The translations under genes were made by a program, and so were the position numbers. From NCBI GenBank assembly GCA_013822245.1, contig PNKE01000012.1, positions 1-64,000 on the forward strand: DNA of 64,000 nt, written 5' to 3'. The notes under the pieces are model-generated. The model had not been told where the DNA came from and searched no databases. It saw only the letters and a list, made by a program, of their open reading frames with translations. Numbering within the stretch: the stretch's first letter is position 1; every line of letters begins with the position of its first letter. Of this stretch, positions 28,729 to 39,433 are shown piece by piece. This DNA comes from Candidatus Solibacter sp. GTDB taxonomy: Bacteria; Acidobacteriota; Terriglobia; Bryobacterales; Bryobacteraceae.

Positions 28729-29799
28729 ATGGAACCAGCCCAGTCTGCGGAGTTCGTCGCCTCGCTCGTCAGAAACGGCGCCGATGGCCCAACCATGATT
28801 GCCATCCTGCGCAACGCGGGCTGGTCGGAAAAACAGGCGGTCGCCGCATTGTCCGCCCACTTCGAGGCTGCTACCGGCATGGCCGTGCCTTCGCGTCCCG
28901 TCTCGATCGGCGGCCCGAAGGAGGCCTATCTCCATCTGCTCGCGCTGGTCACTTTGGCGGTCTGGTGCATTGCCGCCGGATCGCTCTGGTTTACCCTGAT
29001 CGATCTCTCGTTCCCCGATCCCGGCTCACAGGTATTCGGCGACCCGGTTGCCGGCATGGCGTTCAACCTTGCTCAGGTTTTGGTCGCCTTCCCCATCTGC
29101 CTGCTGGTCTTCGGCCGCCTGTATCGGGAACTCACATCAGGAGAATCCACGGCCGATTCCTCCATCCGCCGCTGGCTTGTTTATCTCGCCCTCTTTCTGG
29201 CCGCCGGCACAGTCATCGGAGACCTCGTCGTCTTTGTCTCGCAGTTTCTTCAAAGTTCGATCACCGCGCGGTTCCTCTCCAAGTGCGCCGTGGTGTTTCT
29301 GATCGCCGGTGGCGTCTTCTGGCACTTCCTGGGTTCCGTGCAGGCCTCTGGCGATGACCGCACCGCCCGCTTGCGCCGGTACGCAAGAGCCGGTCTGGCC
29401 GCATCCACCGCCTTTGTCCTGCTCACCCTCGGCCTGTCTTTTGCAAAATTCGGTTCGCCGGCATCTCAACGCCTTGCCCTCTCCGACCAGCGCCGCAGCC
29501 GCGATCTGGAATCCATCGCCAAAATGATCAGGAGCCGCTGGGTCGCCACCCGCGGACAGGACCAGGCGCTGCCGGCGTCGCTCACCGATTGGCCCGAGAG
29601 CGCAGGGTTGCGGCTCAAGGATCCGGCCACCGGCGTCCCCTACCGCTACAGGCCCGTCGCCGGCGCCCGTTATGAACTCTGCGCCGTCTTCGAGACTGAC
29701 ACCACCCTGCTGCCGGAAGGGATGCGCGGCGGCGTCTTCCGCATCCATCCCAAGGGCGAGCATTGCTTCGCCGTCGACGCCCCGGCCGAACTGCCCTGA
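28729..29799 (+). CDS. DUF5671-like multi-pass membrane protein
   Basis: This 356-residue protein has a small helical N-terminus (about 5-40). A DUF5671-like membrane region follows (LHLLALVTLAVWCIAAGSLW ... LIDLSFPDP) with about five transmembrane segments up to about residue 250. The extracytoplasmic tail (DWPESAGLRLKDPATGVPYRYRPV) resembles segments seen in pilin-like or DUF4340-type tails. GGAGG lies 8 bases before the ATG at 28729, favouring it over the TTG at 28708. Function unknown. Confidence 0.68.
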   Translation: MEPAQSAEFVASLVRNGADGPTMIAILRNAGWSEKQAVAALSAHFEAATGMAVPSRPVSIGGPKEAYLHLLALVTLAVWCIAAGSLWFTLIDLSFPDPGSQVFGDPVAGMAFNLAQVLVAFPICLLVFGRLYRELTSGESTADSSIRRWLVYLALFLAAGTVIGDLVVFVSQFLQSSITARFLSKCAVVFLIAGGVFWHFLGSVQASGDDRTARLRRYARAGLAASTAFVLLTLGLSFAKFGSPASQRLALSDQRRSRDLESIAKMIRSRWVATRGQDQALPASLTDWPESAGLRLKDPATGVPYRYRPVAGARYELCAVFETDTTLLPEGMRGGVFRIHPKGEHCFAVDAPAELP

Positions 29800-29849
29800 C
29801 CGTCTCTGGCCGCTATCGGCCCGCCCAATTCCTGATAAGTTAAAGCACT

Positions 29850-31094
29850 GTGAAGATCACACGTATCTCGACCGCCGTCGTTGAAGCCAATTTCGACTGG
29901 ACCCTCGTCCGCGTCGAGACCGACGAATCCATCACCGGCTACGGCGAAGCCTTCGTCGCGCCCGGCCTCACCGCCGTCATCGGCCAGTTCAACGAGATCC
30001 TCGCCGGCGAGGATCCCACTTCCATCGACCGCCTCATCCGCCGCATGAAGGCGTCCACCATCTACTGCGCCCCCGGCATCGTCTATCACGCCATCGGCGG
30101 CATCGAGACCGCGCTGCTGGATCTGCTGGGCAAGCGCTACCGCATGCCCGTCTGGCAGATCCTCGGCGGCAAGTACCGCGACCGCGTCACCGTCTACGCC
30201 GATTGCCACGGCGGCGAGGCGCTCGAATCCATCAGCCCCATGCTCAAGCCCCGCCGGCCCGGCTGGATGGGCCCCGGCGACGATCAGGGCGACGCCGTCA
30301 TCAGCATCAAGCACCACGGCTGGGACGCATCGAAAAAGGAATCGCTCGGACCCGAACAGTACGCCGCCCGCGCCCGCACCATGGCCGGGCGCGGCTTCCG
30401 GATGTTGAAGTTCGACGTCGATGTCCCGACGCCCTACGAGACCGACGAATACAACCGCGACCTCGGCCCGGCGGAGGTGGATTTCGCCGCCGCGCTGGTC
30501 AGCGCCGTCCGCGACGCAGTGGGCATGGAGATGGGTCTGGCGGTGGATTGCCATTGGAACTACGGCGTCGCCGCGGCCATCGAACTCGCCCGCGCCGTCG
30601 AGCCCAGCCGCCTGCTGTGGCTCGAAGACCCCATCCCGCCCGAGAACATCCCGGCCATCGGACAGGTCCAGCGCGCCACCCACACCCGCATCGCCACCGG
30701 TGAAAACCACTTCCTGCGCACCGATTTCCAACGCCTCATCGTCGAAGGCGGCCTGCGCGTTCTCGCGCCCGACGTCCAGAAGATCGGCCTCTGGGAAGGC
30801 CGCAAACTGGCCGACCTCGCCGACATGCACTACGTCAACCTCACCTGGCACAACATCAGCGGACCCCTCGGTACAATGGCCGGCGTCCATCTCTGCGCGG
30901 CCACGCCCAACCTGCTGGCGCTGGAGTGGCACGCGGCGTCGGTGCCGTTTTTCGATGAACTGGTGAAGGCCGCGGACGGCCCCATGATCCGCGATGGCCG
31001 GATCACCGTCCCCAATGCGCCCGGCCTCGGCATCGAAGTCGACCTCGATGTCGCCTGGAAATACCGCAAGGCCGGCGAACCCTTCTTCGAGTAG
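29850..31094 (+). CDS. Mandelate racemase/muconate lactonizing enzyme family dehydratase
   Basis: This 414-residue enolase-superfamily enzyme begins with the capping domain (1-130) and ends with the barrel. Metal ligands are D233 (VDCHWNY), E259 (LEDPIPPEN) and E285 (TGENH). A general-base His334 (TWHNISG) pairs with D308 (DVQKIG), as in the MR subgroup of sugar-acid dehydratases. The usual KxK motif of the other face reads KFD (187-189). The likely reaction is dehydration of an aldonate-type sugar acid. GTG start at 29850. Confidence 0.85.
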   Translation: MKITRISTAVVEANFDWTLVRVETDESITGYGEAFVAPGLTAVIGQFNEILAGEDPTSIDRLIRRMKASTIYCAPGIVYHAIGGIETALLDLLGKRYRMPVWQILGGKYRDRVTVYADCHGGEALESISPMLKPRRPGWMGPGDDQGDAVISIKHHGWDASKKESLGPEQYAARARTMAGRGFRMLKFDVDVPTPYETDEYNRDLGPAEVDFAAALVSAVRDAVGMEMGLAVDCHWNYGVAAAIELARAVEPSRLLWLEDPIPPENIPAIGQVQRATHTRIATGENHFLRTDFQRLIVEGGLRVLAPDVQKIGLWEGRKLADLADMHYVNLTWHNISGPLGTMAGVHLCAATPNLLALEWHAASVPFFDELVKAADGPMIRDGRITVPNAPGLGIEVDLDVAWKYRKAGEPFFE

Positions 31095-31251
31095 TCAGCG
31101 ATCGATGGCGAAGGCCACTCGCCGGGCGCCATGCTGCCGCACCGCCGCTTCCCATACGAAACAGCGTGGACACACACGGCCATCCCGCGCCGGTCTTGAA
31201 CGGTTTTCGAAGACTATAGGGACGGGACGATCCGGAGTGCGCGTCGGGGAA

Positions 31252-31380
31252 CTAGGCTGCCGGGCGGGCCGGCAATTGGGCCGCGGCGGCGAGGCGCAGC
31301 GCGGCCAGCAACAGCCGCTTGGCGGCCTTGCGTTTGCGGTTGCGGTGGAACCGCGCTTTGTCTCCAGTGTTGGCTGACAT
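31252..31380 (-). CDS. Small basic protein, 42 residues
   Basis: A short ORF reading MSANTGDKARFHRNRKRKAA then KRLLLAALRLAAAAQL..., strongly basic in the first half. It resembles small Lys/Arg-rich proteins in Acidobacteria as I recall them, but I cannot name a family. There is no canonical ribosome-binding site; it sits alone between the dehydratase and the broken AbrB gene. Could be spurious. Confidence 0.4.
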   Translation of the reverse strand: MSANTGDKARFHRNRKRKAAKRLLLAALRLAAAAQLPARPAA

Positions 31381-31503
31381 GGTGACCCAAGCTTAGCAGC
31401 CAATCGCCGGGCGCGCTTGGATTTCCCGTGGCGCGCCCGCAGCCGCGAAAGGAATCCTGTGGAGAGACAGGTGAGGAGAGAGACAATGCTGTGAGGAAGG
31501 GCC

Positions 31504-31743
31504 ATGCCGATCGAAAGCAAGCTCACCTCCAAGGGCCAGGTCATAATCCCGGTTGAACCGCGCCGCCGTCTCGGCGCCGAAACCAGGGACAGACTCGTTT
31601 TCGAGATCGACGGCGGCCTCGCCGCCATCCGTGTCCAGTAACAGGATCGCCGTTTTTCGCGTGACCGCGGCATCGGCAACGCCGGACTGGGCAAGGGCAT
31701 GAAGGCCGTGGTTGACCTGGTCCGGAGCATGCGCGGCGAATAA
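31504..31743 (+). pseudogene. AbrB-type antitoxin interrupted by TAA, with a vestigial PIN start
   Basis: ATG at 31504 has a GAGGAAGG ribosome-binding site. Codons 1-45 read an AbrB hairpin (SKLTSKGQVIIPVEPRRRLG ... FEIDGGLAAIRVQ), then TAA at 31639. The same frame continues without frameshift for 33 codons to TAA at 31741, giving 79 sense codons in total, the normal antitoxin length. Immediately after, another frame gives RTAVDSNAF, reminiscent of a PIN-domain N-terminus (compare RAVDANVL at 15.8 kb), then stops. It looks like a decayed toxin-antitoxin pair. Confidence 0.6.
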
Positions 31744-31818
31744 GGACCGCTGTCGATTCAAACGCCTTCCCTCTCTGATTGCGGCACAGGTCCCCGCGCC
31801 GCCGGGGAAGGCCATGAA

Positions 31819-32838
31819 CTAGGCCAGGCCGCCCCGGCGCAGCAGTTTCAAAGCTTCGATGGCCGCGCCGCGGGCGCCGGCGGTGTCGCCGTTCGGCATG
31901 ATGTGGACGGGGATGTCGGCCTGCTCGGCGCGCTGCACGGGCATGCCGGCGTGGATCTCGGAGACAAACCAATCCTGGAACGCCTTGCCGGTCTCGATGG
32001 CGCCGCCGCCGACGATGAGGGCGTCGGGATCAAACGTGTTCACCATCTCGTCGAAGAACAGACCGAGCGCGTGGGCCTGGACGCGGAAGATGTCGCGGCA
32101 CATGGGGTCGCCGCGCTCGGCCATGCCGCGGACCAGTTTCGCGGCCTTGTGCAGGTCTCCGAGCTTGCCCAGTTCATGATCCGGGTGCTTCGCCAGGAAG
32201 TACGGCAGGAAGCTCTTTTCGATGGCGGTGAGCGAGCACAGCGCTTCGAGGTCGCCGGTGCGGCCGCAGTTGCACTCAGGATGGAGGCCCTCGATGCCCT
32301 TGATGCTCTGATACGGGATCAGCACGTGGCCCAGTTCGCCGCCGAAGCCCTTGCGGCCCTTCACCACCATGTCCTCAATGATCACGCCGCCGCCGAGGCC
32401 CGTGCCCACGATGGCCGATATCGACGTCTTGCCGCTCGATGCGCCGAACAGCGCGAAATGGCCCCACAGAGCGCCGGAGTTGCCGTCGTTCAGATACACC
32501 ACCGGCTTGCCCAGGCGCGCTTCGAGGCCCGCGCGGATGTCGAAACCGGCCCAATCGGCATGGACGAAGTTGGTGGATCCCTTGGCGCTCAACACGCCCG
32601 TCGCGCTCGCCGGACCCGGCGTGTCCAATCCCGCCACGGCCACATCGGCCAGCGCGATACCCGCCTTGGCGACGGCGATGTCCAGGCCGTCCGAGATCTG
32701 CTGCAAACAGATTGCCGGGCCCTCCTTGGACCGTGCCGGGTGCTCGCACAGCCCCTCGATCAGGAACTGCTCGTCTTCAGTAATCAGCGTGTAATTGATG
32801 GCGTTTCCGCCCAGATCGACACCTGCTACGACTTTCAC
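31819..32838 (-). CDS. ROK-family sugar kinase (glucokinase-like)
   Basis: This 339-residue ASKHA-fold kinase starts GVDLGGNAINY (phosphate loop) and contains AVAGLDTPGP, LNDGNSGALWGH, GTGLGGGVI and GGELGHVLI. The zinc-binding motif, usually CxCGxxGC, reads CNCGRTGD, so the third Cys is Asp. It should phosphorylate glucose or a related hexose in the cytosol. No regulator domain is attached, and it is not clustered with a transporter. Confidence 0.85.
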   Translation of the reverse strand: MKVVAGVDLGGNAINYTLITEDEQFLIEGLCEHPARSKEGPAICLQQISDGLDIAVAKAGIALADVAVAGLDTPGPASATGVLSAKGSTNFVHADWAGFDIRAGLEARLGKPVVYLNDGNSGALWGHFALFGASSGKTSISAIVGTGLGGGVIIEDMVVKGRKGFGGELGHVLIPYQSIKGIEGLHPECNCGRTGDLEALCSLTAIEKSFLPYFLAKHPDHELGKLGDLHKAAKLVRGMAERGDPMCRDIFRVQAHALGLFFDEMVNTFDPDALIVGGGAIETGKAFQDWFVSEIHAGMPVQRAEQADIPVHIMPNGDTAGARGAAIEALKLLRRGGLA

Positions 32839-32921
32839 GGGCTTCTCTCCTCGCTACTGCGGAATGCGGCTCACGAACTTTCCACGATAGCAGGAGTGGC
32901 GGCGGTGGCAACAGGCGGCGG

Positions 32922-33701
32922 TCACATTTCCAGGTTGCCGAGGTAGACCATGGGGGCGACCGGAAAACTCGCCCTGAATTTGAAGATCTGCAAGTCGCCG
33001 GTGACCTCCACCTCGCGGTCGGACAGCGTCACCGGTTCGGTATCGGAGAACGTCACCAGGATGGTCAGCGACAGCGCATTCACTCGCGCCTCGGCCCGGA
33101 TGGGCCTGAGTATGCGGCCCGTCTTCGTGCGCATGATGACCGACTGGCGGGCGATGTCGGCCACGGTTTCCGGGCCCTGGTGAGCAACCTCGGCGGGCAC
33201 GCCGTGCAGTTCGAGGACATAGCCGCCGCCGCGCGGGGCGATGAGTTCCGTGGCTTTCGGCAATGGCAGCTTCTCTTCACGCTGCCGATACAAAGCCTTG
33301 GCCTGACGGATAGGCAGCGCCGAGGCCCAACGGACGATGATGCCGGCGTCGCCCGGCATCTTCGGCTTCTTAGCCCCGATCCCGCCCAAGGGGCTGCCCC
33401 CCTGGATCATGCCCGGCTGGGCGGTGGGCGAGCGGTTCACGCCCGGCACATCATTCGGAGTGAACGGCCGCGGGGCGTCCTTGCGCCAGGCCAGGCGCAC
33501 GTTCAACGGCCTGGACCAGGGCGAATCGGTCACCAGTTTGATCACCAGATCGTCGGACCAGTCCGGAAACGAGGCCCTTTTCCAATCGCCGGCCGCACGC
33601 GCCGGCAATCCGCACACCAGCGCCGCCGCCGTCAGCAACAGGGCGCTGCCGGCTCTCAATCGCAATTTAGCCGCACGTGATTCGTTCATGGATACAAGCA
33701 C
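32922..33701 (-). CDS. Secreted protein of unknown function
   Basis: A 259-residue protein with an N-terminal signal (ALLLTAAALVCGLPARA). The rest is beta-rich with WSDDLVIKLVTDSPWSRPL and IIVRWASALPIRQAKALY, blocks that recur in acidobacterial secreted proteins I cannot assign. It ends VAPMVYLGNLEM. In-frame starts at 33701 and 33689 are both possible. Divergent from the LolA-like gene. Confidence 0.65.
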   Translation of the reverse strand: MLVSMNESRAAKLRLRAGSALLLTAAALVCGLPARAAGDWKRASFPDWSDDLVIKLVTDSPWSRPLNVRLAWRKDAPRPFTPNDVPGVNRSPTAQPGMIQGGSPLGGIGAKKPKMPGDAGIIVRWASALPIRQAKALYRQREEKLPLPKATELIAPRGGGYVLELHGVPAEVAHQGPETVADIARQSVIMRTKTGRILRPIRAEARVNALSLTILVTFSDTEPVTLSDREVEVTGDLQIFKFRASFPVAPMVYLGNLEM

Positions 33702-33807
33702 CGGGACGCGTTCCGCATCCCTCCGGTTCCAGGTTAGCGCCTCCCCAGGGCCGGCAAACGACAGCGCGGCGGGAAACTCCGGACCATCTCATCCGTCTTA
33801 GTTGCAG

Positions 33808-34668
33808 ATGCCCGTTCTCGCCTTCGTGCTGCTGCTCGCGCCACCCTCCGAACCGGCGCCGCCGCCCATCGCCCTCGACGAAATCCTCGCCCGCGTCGCC
33901 GGCAATCAAGAGAAGACCGAAGAGGCCCGCGCCCGCATCGTCTACCAGCAATCGGTCCGCACGCGCCTGCTGCGCGGCGGCGGCAGGCTCGCCCGCGAAG
34001 AGAAGCGGTTCTACACCGTCACGCCCACGGACAAGGGTACCGAAAAGCAACTCGACAAGTTGGAAGGACTGTATGAAAAGGGCGGCAAGCTCCATCCTTA
34101 CTCGGATCCGAAGTTCCGCCACAAGAACGTGGACCTGGACGGCGAACTCGCCGAGTCGGTCACCGACGATCTGGTGAACGACAAAAAGTCCCGCGACGGC
34201 ATCTCGCGCGACCTCTTCCCGCTGACACCGGCCGAGCAGCGCCACTACGACTTCCGCTTCGACGGCTACCAGAACGTCGCCGGCGTCCGCGCCATCCGAC
34301 TCGCCTTCTCGCCGCGCAAGCGCGCCAAGGACGACGCCTGCGAGGAAGACTGCGGGCGCCCGTGGTCGGGCACGGTGCTGATCGATCCGGAAGAGTTCCA
34401 GCCTTTGAGCGTCGCCACGACGATGAGCAACGTGATTCCCGGCTGGGTCAAGGTCGTCTTCGGCATCAACCTGAAACAGCTTGGATTCAGCCTCACTTAC
34501 CGCAAGGTGGCCGGCGGGCTCTGGTTCCCCGCCACCTACGGCACCGAGTTCGGTTTGCGGGTGCTTTTCGGCTACGGCCGGACGGTGACGATGAGCATGG
34601 AGAACACTGACTTCCGCCTGGCATCGGCCGAATCCTCCATCGTCTTCGTCGAGCCCGCGGCGCAGTAG
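33808..34668 (+). CDS. Secreted outer-membrane lipoprotein-sorting-like protein
   Basis: A 286-residue protein with a short N-terminal hydrophobic segment (PVLAFVLLLAPP) and a fold suggestive of the LolA/LppX type: repeated long beta-strands around an expected lipid-binding cavity. Two Cys-Asp pairs (DACEEDCGRP, about 176-185) may form a disulfide. ATG at 33808 preferred over the upstream TTG. Family assignment is tentative. Confidence 0.55.
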   Translation: MPVLAFVLLLAPPSEPAPPPIALDEILARVAGNQEKTEEARARIVYQQSVRTRLLRGGGRLAREEKRFYTVTPTDKGTEKQLDKLEGLYEKGGKLHPYSDPKFRHKNVDLDGELAESVTDDLVNDKKSRDGISRDLFPLTPAEQRHYDFRFDGYQNVAGVRAIRLAFSPRKRAKDDACEEDCGRPWSGTVLIDPEEFQPLSVATTMSNVIPGWVKVVFGINLKQLGFSLTYRKVAGGLWFPATYGTEFGLRVLFGYGRTVTMSMENTDFRLASAESSIVFVEPAAQ

Positions 34669-34671
34669 CCG

Positions 34672-35628
34672 CTACTCCTCGAACTTCAACTCACGCGTCG
34701 AACGTTCGTCGCCGGTGGCCTCGCACAGCCGCCCGTAGAGTTCGGGCCTGCGCGACCGACGCCACCGCCGTCCCGTGGCCTGCTTCAGCAGCGAGAGGTC
34801 CAGATCGGCCACCACCAGATCCTCGTCCGCCTTCCTCGATTCGGCCAGGATGCGTCCGTAGGGGTCCAGCACCATCGCATTGCCCGTCCGGATCTCGTCG
34901 TCGTCAACGCCGATGCCGTTTGAGAACACGAGGAAGATGCCGTTGTCGTGGGCGCGCGAGGGCAGCCAGCGCATGAGCCAGCCGCGCCCTTTGTCGCCCA
35001 GGATCTCGCGCTCGATCGCCTCCGGGTCGTTGCGCCGGTTATGCCAAAGCGCGGCGTCGATCACCCCCATCTGATGCGGGTTCCTGCCCGCGCAGCCGCC
35101 GGTCTGGTGCGGCGCCAGCAGCACCTCGGCCCCCATGAGGGCAGTGATCCGCACGTTTTCCACCAGGTTGCAGTCGTAGCAGATCAGGATGCCCGCCTTC
35201 AGCCCGCCGGGCAGTTCGAAAACGGTGAAGCTGTCGCCGCAGGTCAGGCTCGGATGGACGAAGGCGTGCAACTTCCTGTGCACAGCGATGCGGCCGTCCT
35301 CCATCGCCACCACATAGGGCTTGTAGAACCTGCCATCCGCGCCGCGCTCGATGAATCCGGCGCCGACTGAGATCCCGTGCCGCCGGGAAATCCCGATCAA
35401 GGCCTGCGTCGTCCCGCCGCTGGGCACGGGTTCGGCGAGAGCGGCGAAGCCGTCGTGCGGCAGGTTGCGCAGGAACCAATAGCCGGTGACGGAACACTCG
35501 GGCGCGAGCATGAGGCGCGCTCCCTGAGCCGCGGCCTGGGCGGCATAACGGTCGATCTTGGCGAGGTTCGCCGCCTTGTCGCCGGGCGTCGATTCCATCT
35601 GCAGGGTGGCTACGCGGTAGAGGTCCAT
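34672..35628 (-). CDS. Nitrilase-superfamily carbon-nitrogen hydrolase
   Basis: A 318-residue amidase/carbamoylase-like enzyme with the Glu-Lys-Cys triad: E44 (APEC), K119 (VHRKLHAF) and C150 (ICYDCNLVEN). It hydrolyses non-peptide C-N bonds, substrate unknown. The ATG at 35628 starts the beta-strand RVATLQME expected for the family; the 27 codons upstream are antisense to msrQ. It lies 13 bases after the msrQ stop, so may be co-transcribed. Confidence 0.87.
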   Translation of the reverse strand: MDLYRVATLQMESTPGDKAANLAKIDRYAAQAAAQGARLMLAPECSVTGYWFLRNLPHDGFAALAEPVPSGGTTQALIGISRRHGISVGAGFIERGADGRFYKPYVVAMEDGRIAVHRKLHAFVHPSLTCGDSFTVFELPGGLKAGILICYDCNLVENVRITALMGAEVLLAPHQTGGCAGRNPHQMGVIDAALWHNRRNDPEAIEREILGDKGRGWLMRWLPSRAHDNGIFLVFSNGIGVDDDEIRTGNAMVLDPYGRILAESRKADEDLVVADLDLSLLKQATGRRWRRSRRPELYGRLCEATGDERSTRELKFEE

Positions 35629-35641
35629 GACCTCTGTCGTA

Positions 35642-36241
35642 TCACGCCCGCCGCCTCCGGAACCAGTCCAACGCGCGCCAGGCCATGAGTACGCCCAGCG
35701 CCGCGGCATAGATGCCGGGCTTGATGACCCCGGCCTTCACCAGCCACAGGTAATGCACCACGCCGGCGATGGCGCTGATGTAAACGAGCCTGTGCAGCGC
35801 CTGCCAGCGCCGCCCGCCGAGCCTGCGGATCCAGCCGGCGGTCGACGTCGCCGCCAGCGGGACAAGCAACGCAAATGCCAGCATCCCGGCCGTGATGAAC
35901 CGCCTTTTGACGACATCCTGCCAGATCTCGGGCCACGCAAAGAACTTGTCCAGCCACAGGTAAGTGAACAGATGCAGCGTCGCATAAAAGAACGCGAACA
36001 GACCCGCCAAGCGCCGGAAGCGGATCAGTTCGGGCAATCCCAGCAGTTTCCGCGCCGGCGTGATGGCGAGCGAGATGAGCAGCACCCGAAGCGTCCAGAT
36101 GCCCGTGCCTCTGGTGATCGCCTCGATCGGGTTCGGGCCCAGTTCGTCGCGGTAACCCTGCCAGGCCATCCACACCGCCGGCGTCGAGAGCGCGGCAAAC
36201 GCCGCCGCCTTCGCCCAGCCGGTGTTCAGTGCCCGCCGCAT
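35642..36241 (-). CDS. msrQ: Methionine-sulfoxide reductase heme-binding subunit
   Basis: A 199-residue, six-helix ferric-reductase-like membrane protein with paired heme-ligating His residues (ATLHLFTYLW and ALHRLVYISAIAGVVHYLW). MsrQ passes electrons from quinone or flavin to the periplasmic MsrP, which repairs oxidised Met in envelope proteins. It follows msrP by 16 bases. Confidence 0.93.
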   Translation of the reverse strand: MRRALNTGWAKAAAFAALSTPAVWMAWQGYRDELGPNPIEAITRGTGIWTLRVLLISLAITPARKLLGLPELIRFRRLAGLFAFFYATLHLFTYLWLDKFFAWPEIWQDVVKRRFITAGMLAFALLVPLAATSTAGWIRRLGGRRWQALHRLVYISAIAGVVHYLWLVKAGVIKPGIYAAALGVLMAWRALDWFRRRRA

Positions 36242-36257
36242 CGGTTCGGGGGCCTTT

Positions 36258-37178
36258 TCAGTAATTCTTCCTCAGGTCCAGCCCGCCGTAAAGCGATGCC
36301 ACCTGATCGGCGTAGCCGTTGAACTTGAGCGTGTCGCGCTTGCCGAATTCGCCGATCCGCCGCTCGCGCGCCTGCGACCACCGCGGGTGGTCCACTTCAG
36401 GGTTCACGTTGGCCTGGAAGCCGTATTCGCGGGGGTTGGCGATCGTCCAGGTGGTCAGCGGCTTCTTCTCGGTGAACCTGATCCGCGCAATCGACTTGAC
36501 GCTCTTGAACCCGTACTTCCAGGGCACAACCAGACGCACCGGCGCTCCGTTCTGGTTTGGCATTGTTTCGCCGTACAGTCCGGCCGAGAGGATCGTCAAC
36601 GGGTGCATCGCCTCGTCCATCCTGAGCGCTTCGATATAAGGGAACGGCAGGCCTGCGTAGCGCGCCTCGGGCATCTGTTTCAGGTCGAAGTAGGTTTCGA
36701 ACTGGACGAACTTCGCCTTCGAGGCCGGCTCGGCGGCCTTGATCAGCGCGCTCAGCGGGAATCCGATCCACGGCACCACCATCGACCAGCCTTCCACGCA
36801 CCGCAGCCTGTAGACCCTCTCTTCGAGCGGCGCCAGTTTCATCAGCGCGTCGAAGTCAATCGTCTTCTCTTTGGCCACCTCGCCGTCGATCCGGATCGTC
36901 CAAGGCGAGGTCTTGAAGTTCCGCGCGTTCACCGCGGGCATGTCCTTGTCGAGGCCGAACTCGTAGTAGTTGTTGTAGGTCGTGATGGCGTTATAGGGAG
37001 TCTGCTTCTCCGAGGTGCTGAAACCGCTCTTCTTATAGCCGCTGAGTTTCGTCGCCGCCCCGGCTTGAAACGCCGCCAGGGGCAGCGCGGCGGTCTTTAT
37101 CAGATCCCGGCGTGAGAGGTAGGCCGCCTTGGGCGTCACCTCCGAGTAGGGCAGGGAAACGGAATTCTGCTTCGGCAT
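36258..37178 (-). CDS. msrP: Periplasmic protein-methionine-sulfoxide reductase, molybdopterin subunit
   Basis: A 306-residue Mo-cofactor enzyme with a twin-arginine leader ([17 protein letters not shown]). The Mo-binding Cys is C127 in RLRCVEGW, and [18 protein letters not shown] is typical of the sulfite-oxidase fold. MsrP reduces both diastereomers of Met sulfoxide in the periplasm, receiving electrons from MsrQ. It heads the msrPQ operon. Confidence 0.95.
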   Translation of the reverse strand: MPKQNSVSLPYSEVTPKAAYLSRRDLIKTAALPLAAFQAGAATKLSGYKKSGFSTSEKQTPYNAITTYNNYYEFGLDKDMPAVNARNFKTSPWTIRIDGEVAKEKTIDFDALMKLAPLEERVYRLRCVEGWSMVVPWIGFPLSALIKAAEPASKAKFVQFETYFDLKQMPEARYAGLPFPYIEALRMDEAMHPLTILSAGLYGETMPNQNGAPVRLVVPWKYGFKSVKSIARIRFTEKKPLTTWTIANPREYGFQANVNPEVDHPRWSQARERRIGEFGKRDTLKFNGYADQVASLYGGLDLRKNY

Positions 37179-37285
37179 ACTTAGCCTTTTGATGCGCGGA
37201 TCTGCCGTTCCGGCGCGGAGGATTCACCCTCCAGCGCACGCCAACCTGTTTCGGAAGCGCAGCCGCGGGCGCGGCGGGGTTGCCT

Positions 37286-37303
37286 CAGCGCCAGCGGGCG
37301 CTG
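37286..37303. repeat. Short GC-rich hairpin between isc operon and msrP
   Basis: CAGCGCC (37286-37292) and GGCGCTG (37297-37303) form a 7-bp stem with a 4-base loop, 34 bases beyond the iscX stop. On the plus strand TTTCG follows; on the minus strand no T run follows, so it is not a clear terminator for the isc operon. Confidence 0.3.
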
Positions 37304-37336
37304 TTTCGCCGACGCCCTTGCACCCGGTCCGGCGGC

Positions 37337-37545
37337 TTACTGGTTGTCGTTCCACTCGTCGTACCAGGCCATCTGGATGGCCTCGAGCCTGGATTCATTC
37401 GAGGCTTGGGGATCACCGGCGAAACCTTCAATTTCGACGACCATCTTGTGGAGGTCGGTGAAGCGGACTTTGAGCGGGTCGAGATCGGGAAACCTCTCGA
37501 AGAGTTCGATGCCGATGGATTCCGAGTCGGTCCAGTTGAGTTCCA

Positions 37546-37546
<1 letters not shown>
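37337..37546 (-). CDS. iscX: Fe-S cluster assembly protein IscX
   Basis: A 69-residue acidic protein with the IscX pattern LNWTDSESIGIELFERFPDL ... VRFTDLHKMV, then WYDEWND. IscX binds IscS and modulates Fe-S assembly, perhaps as an iron adaptor. Its ATG shares an A with the hscA TAA. Fdx, which normally lies between hscA and iscX, is missing. Confidence 0.93.
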
Positions 37547-39399
<1,853 letters not shown>

Positions 39400-39433
39400 C
39401 TGATATCTCCGAAAGACCGCCGCCGGTCCGGTG

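Noticed and set aside
31095-31730. 211-codon minus-strand ORF between dehydratase and ROK kinase
   Set aside because: Overlaps the AbrB remnant in antisense and has no domain; its CPRC segment alone is not evidence.
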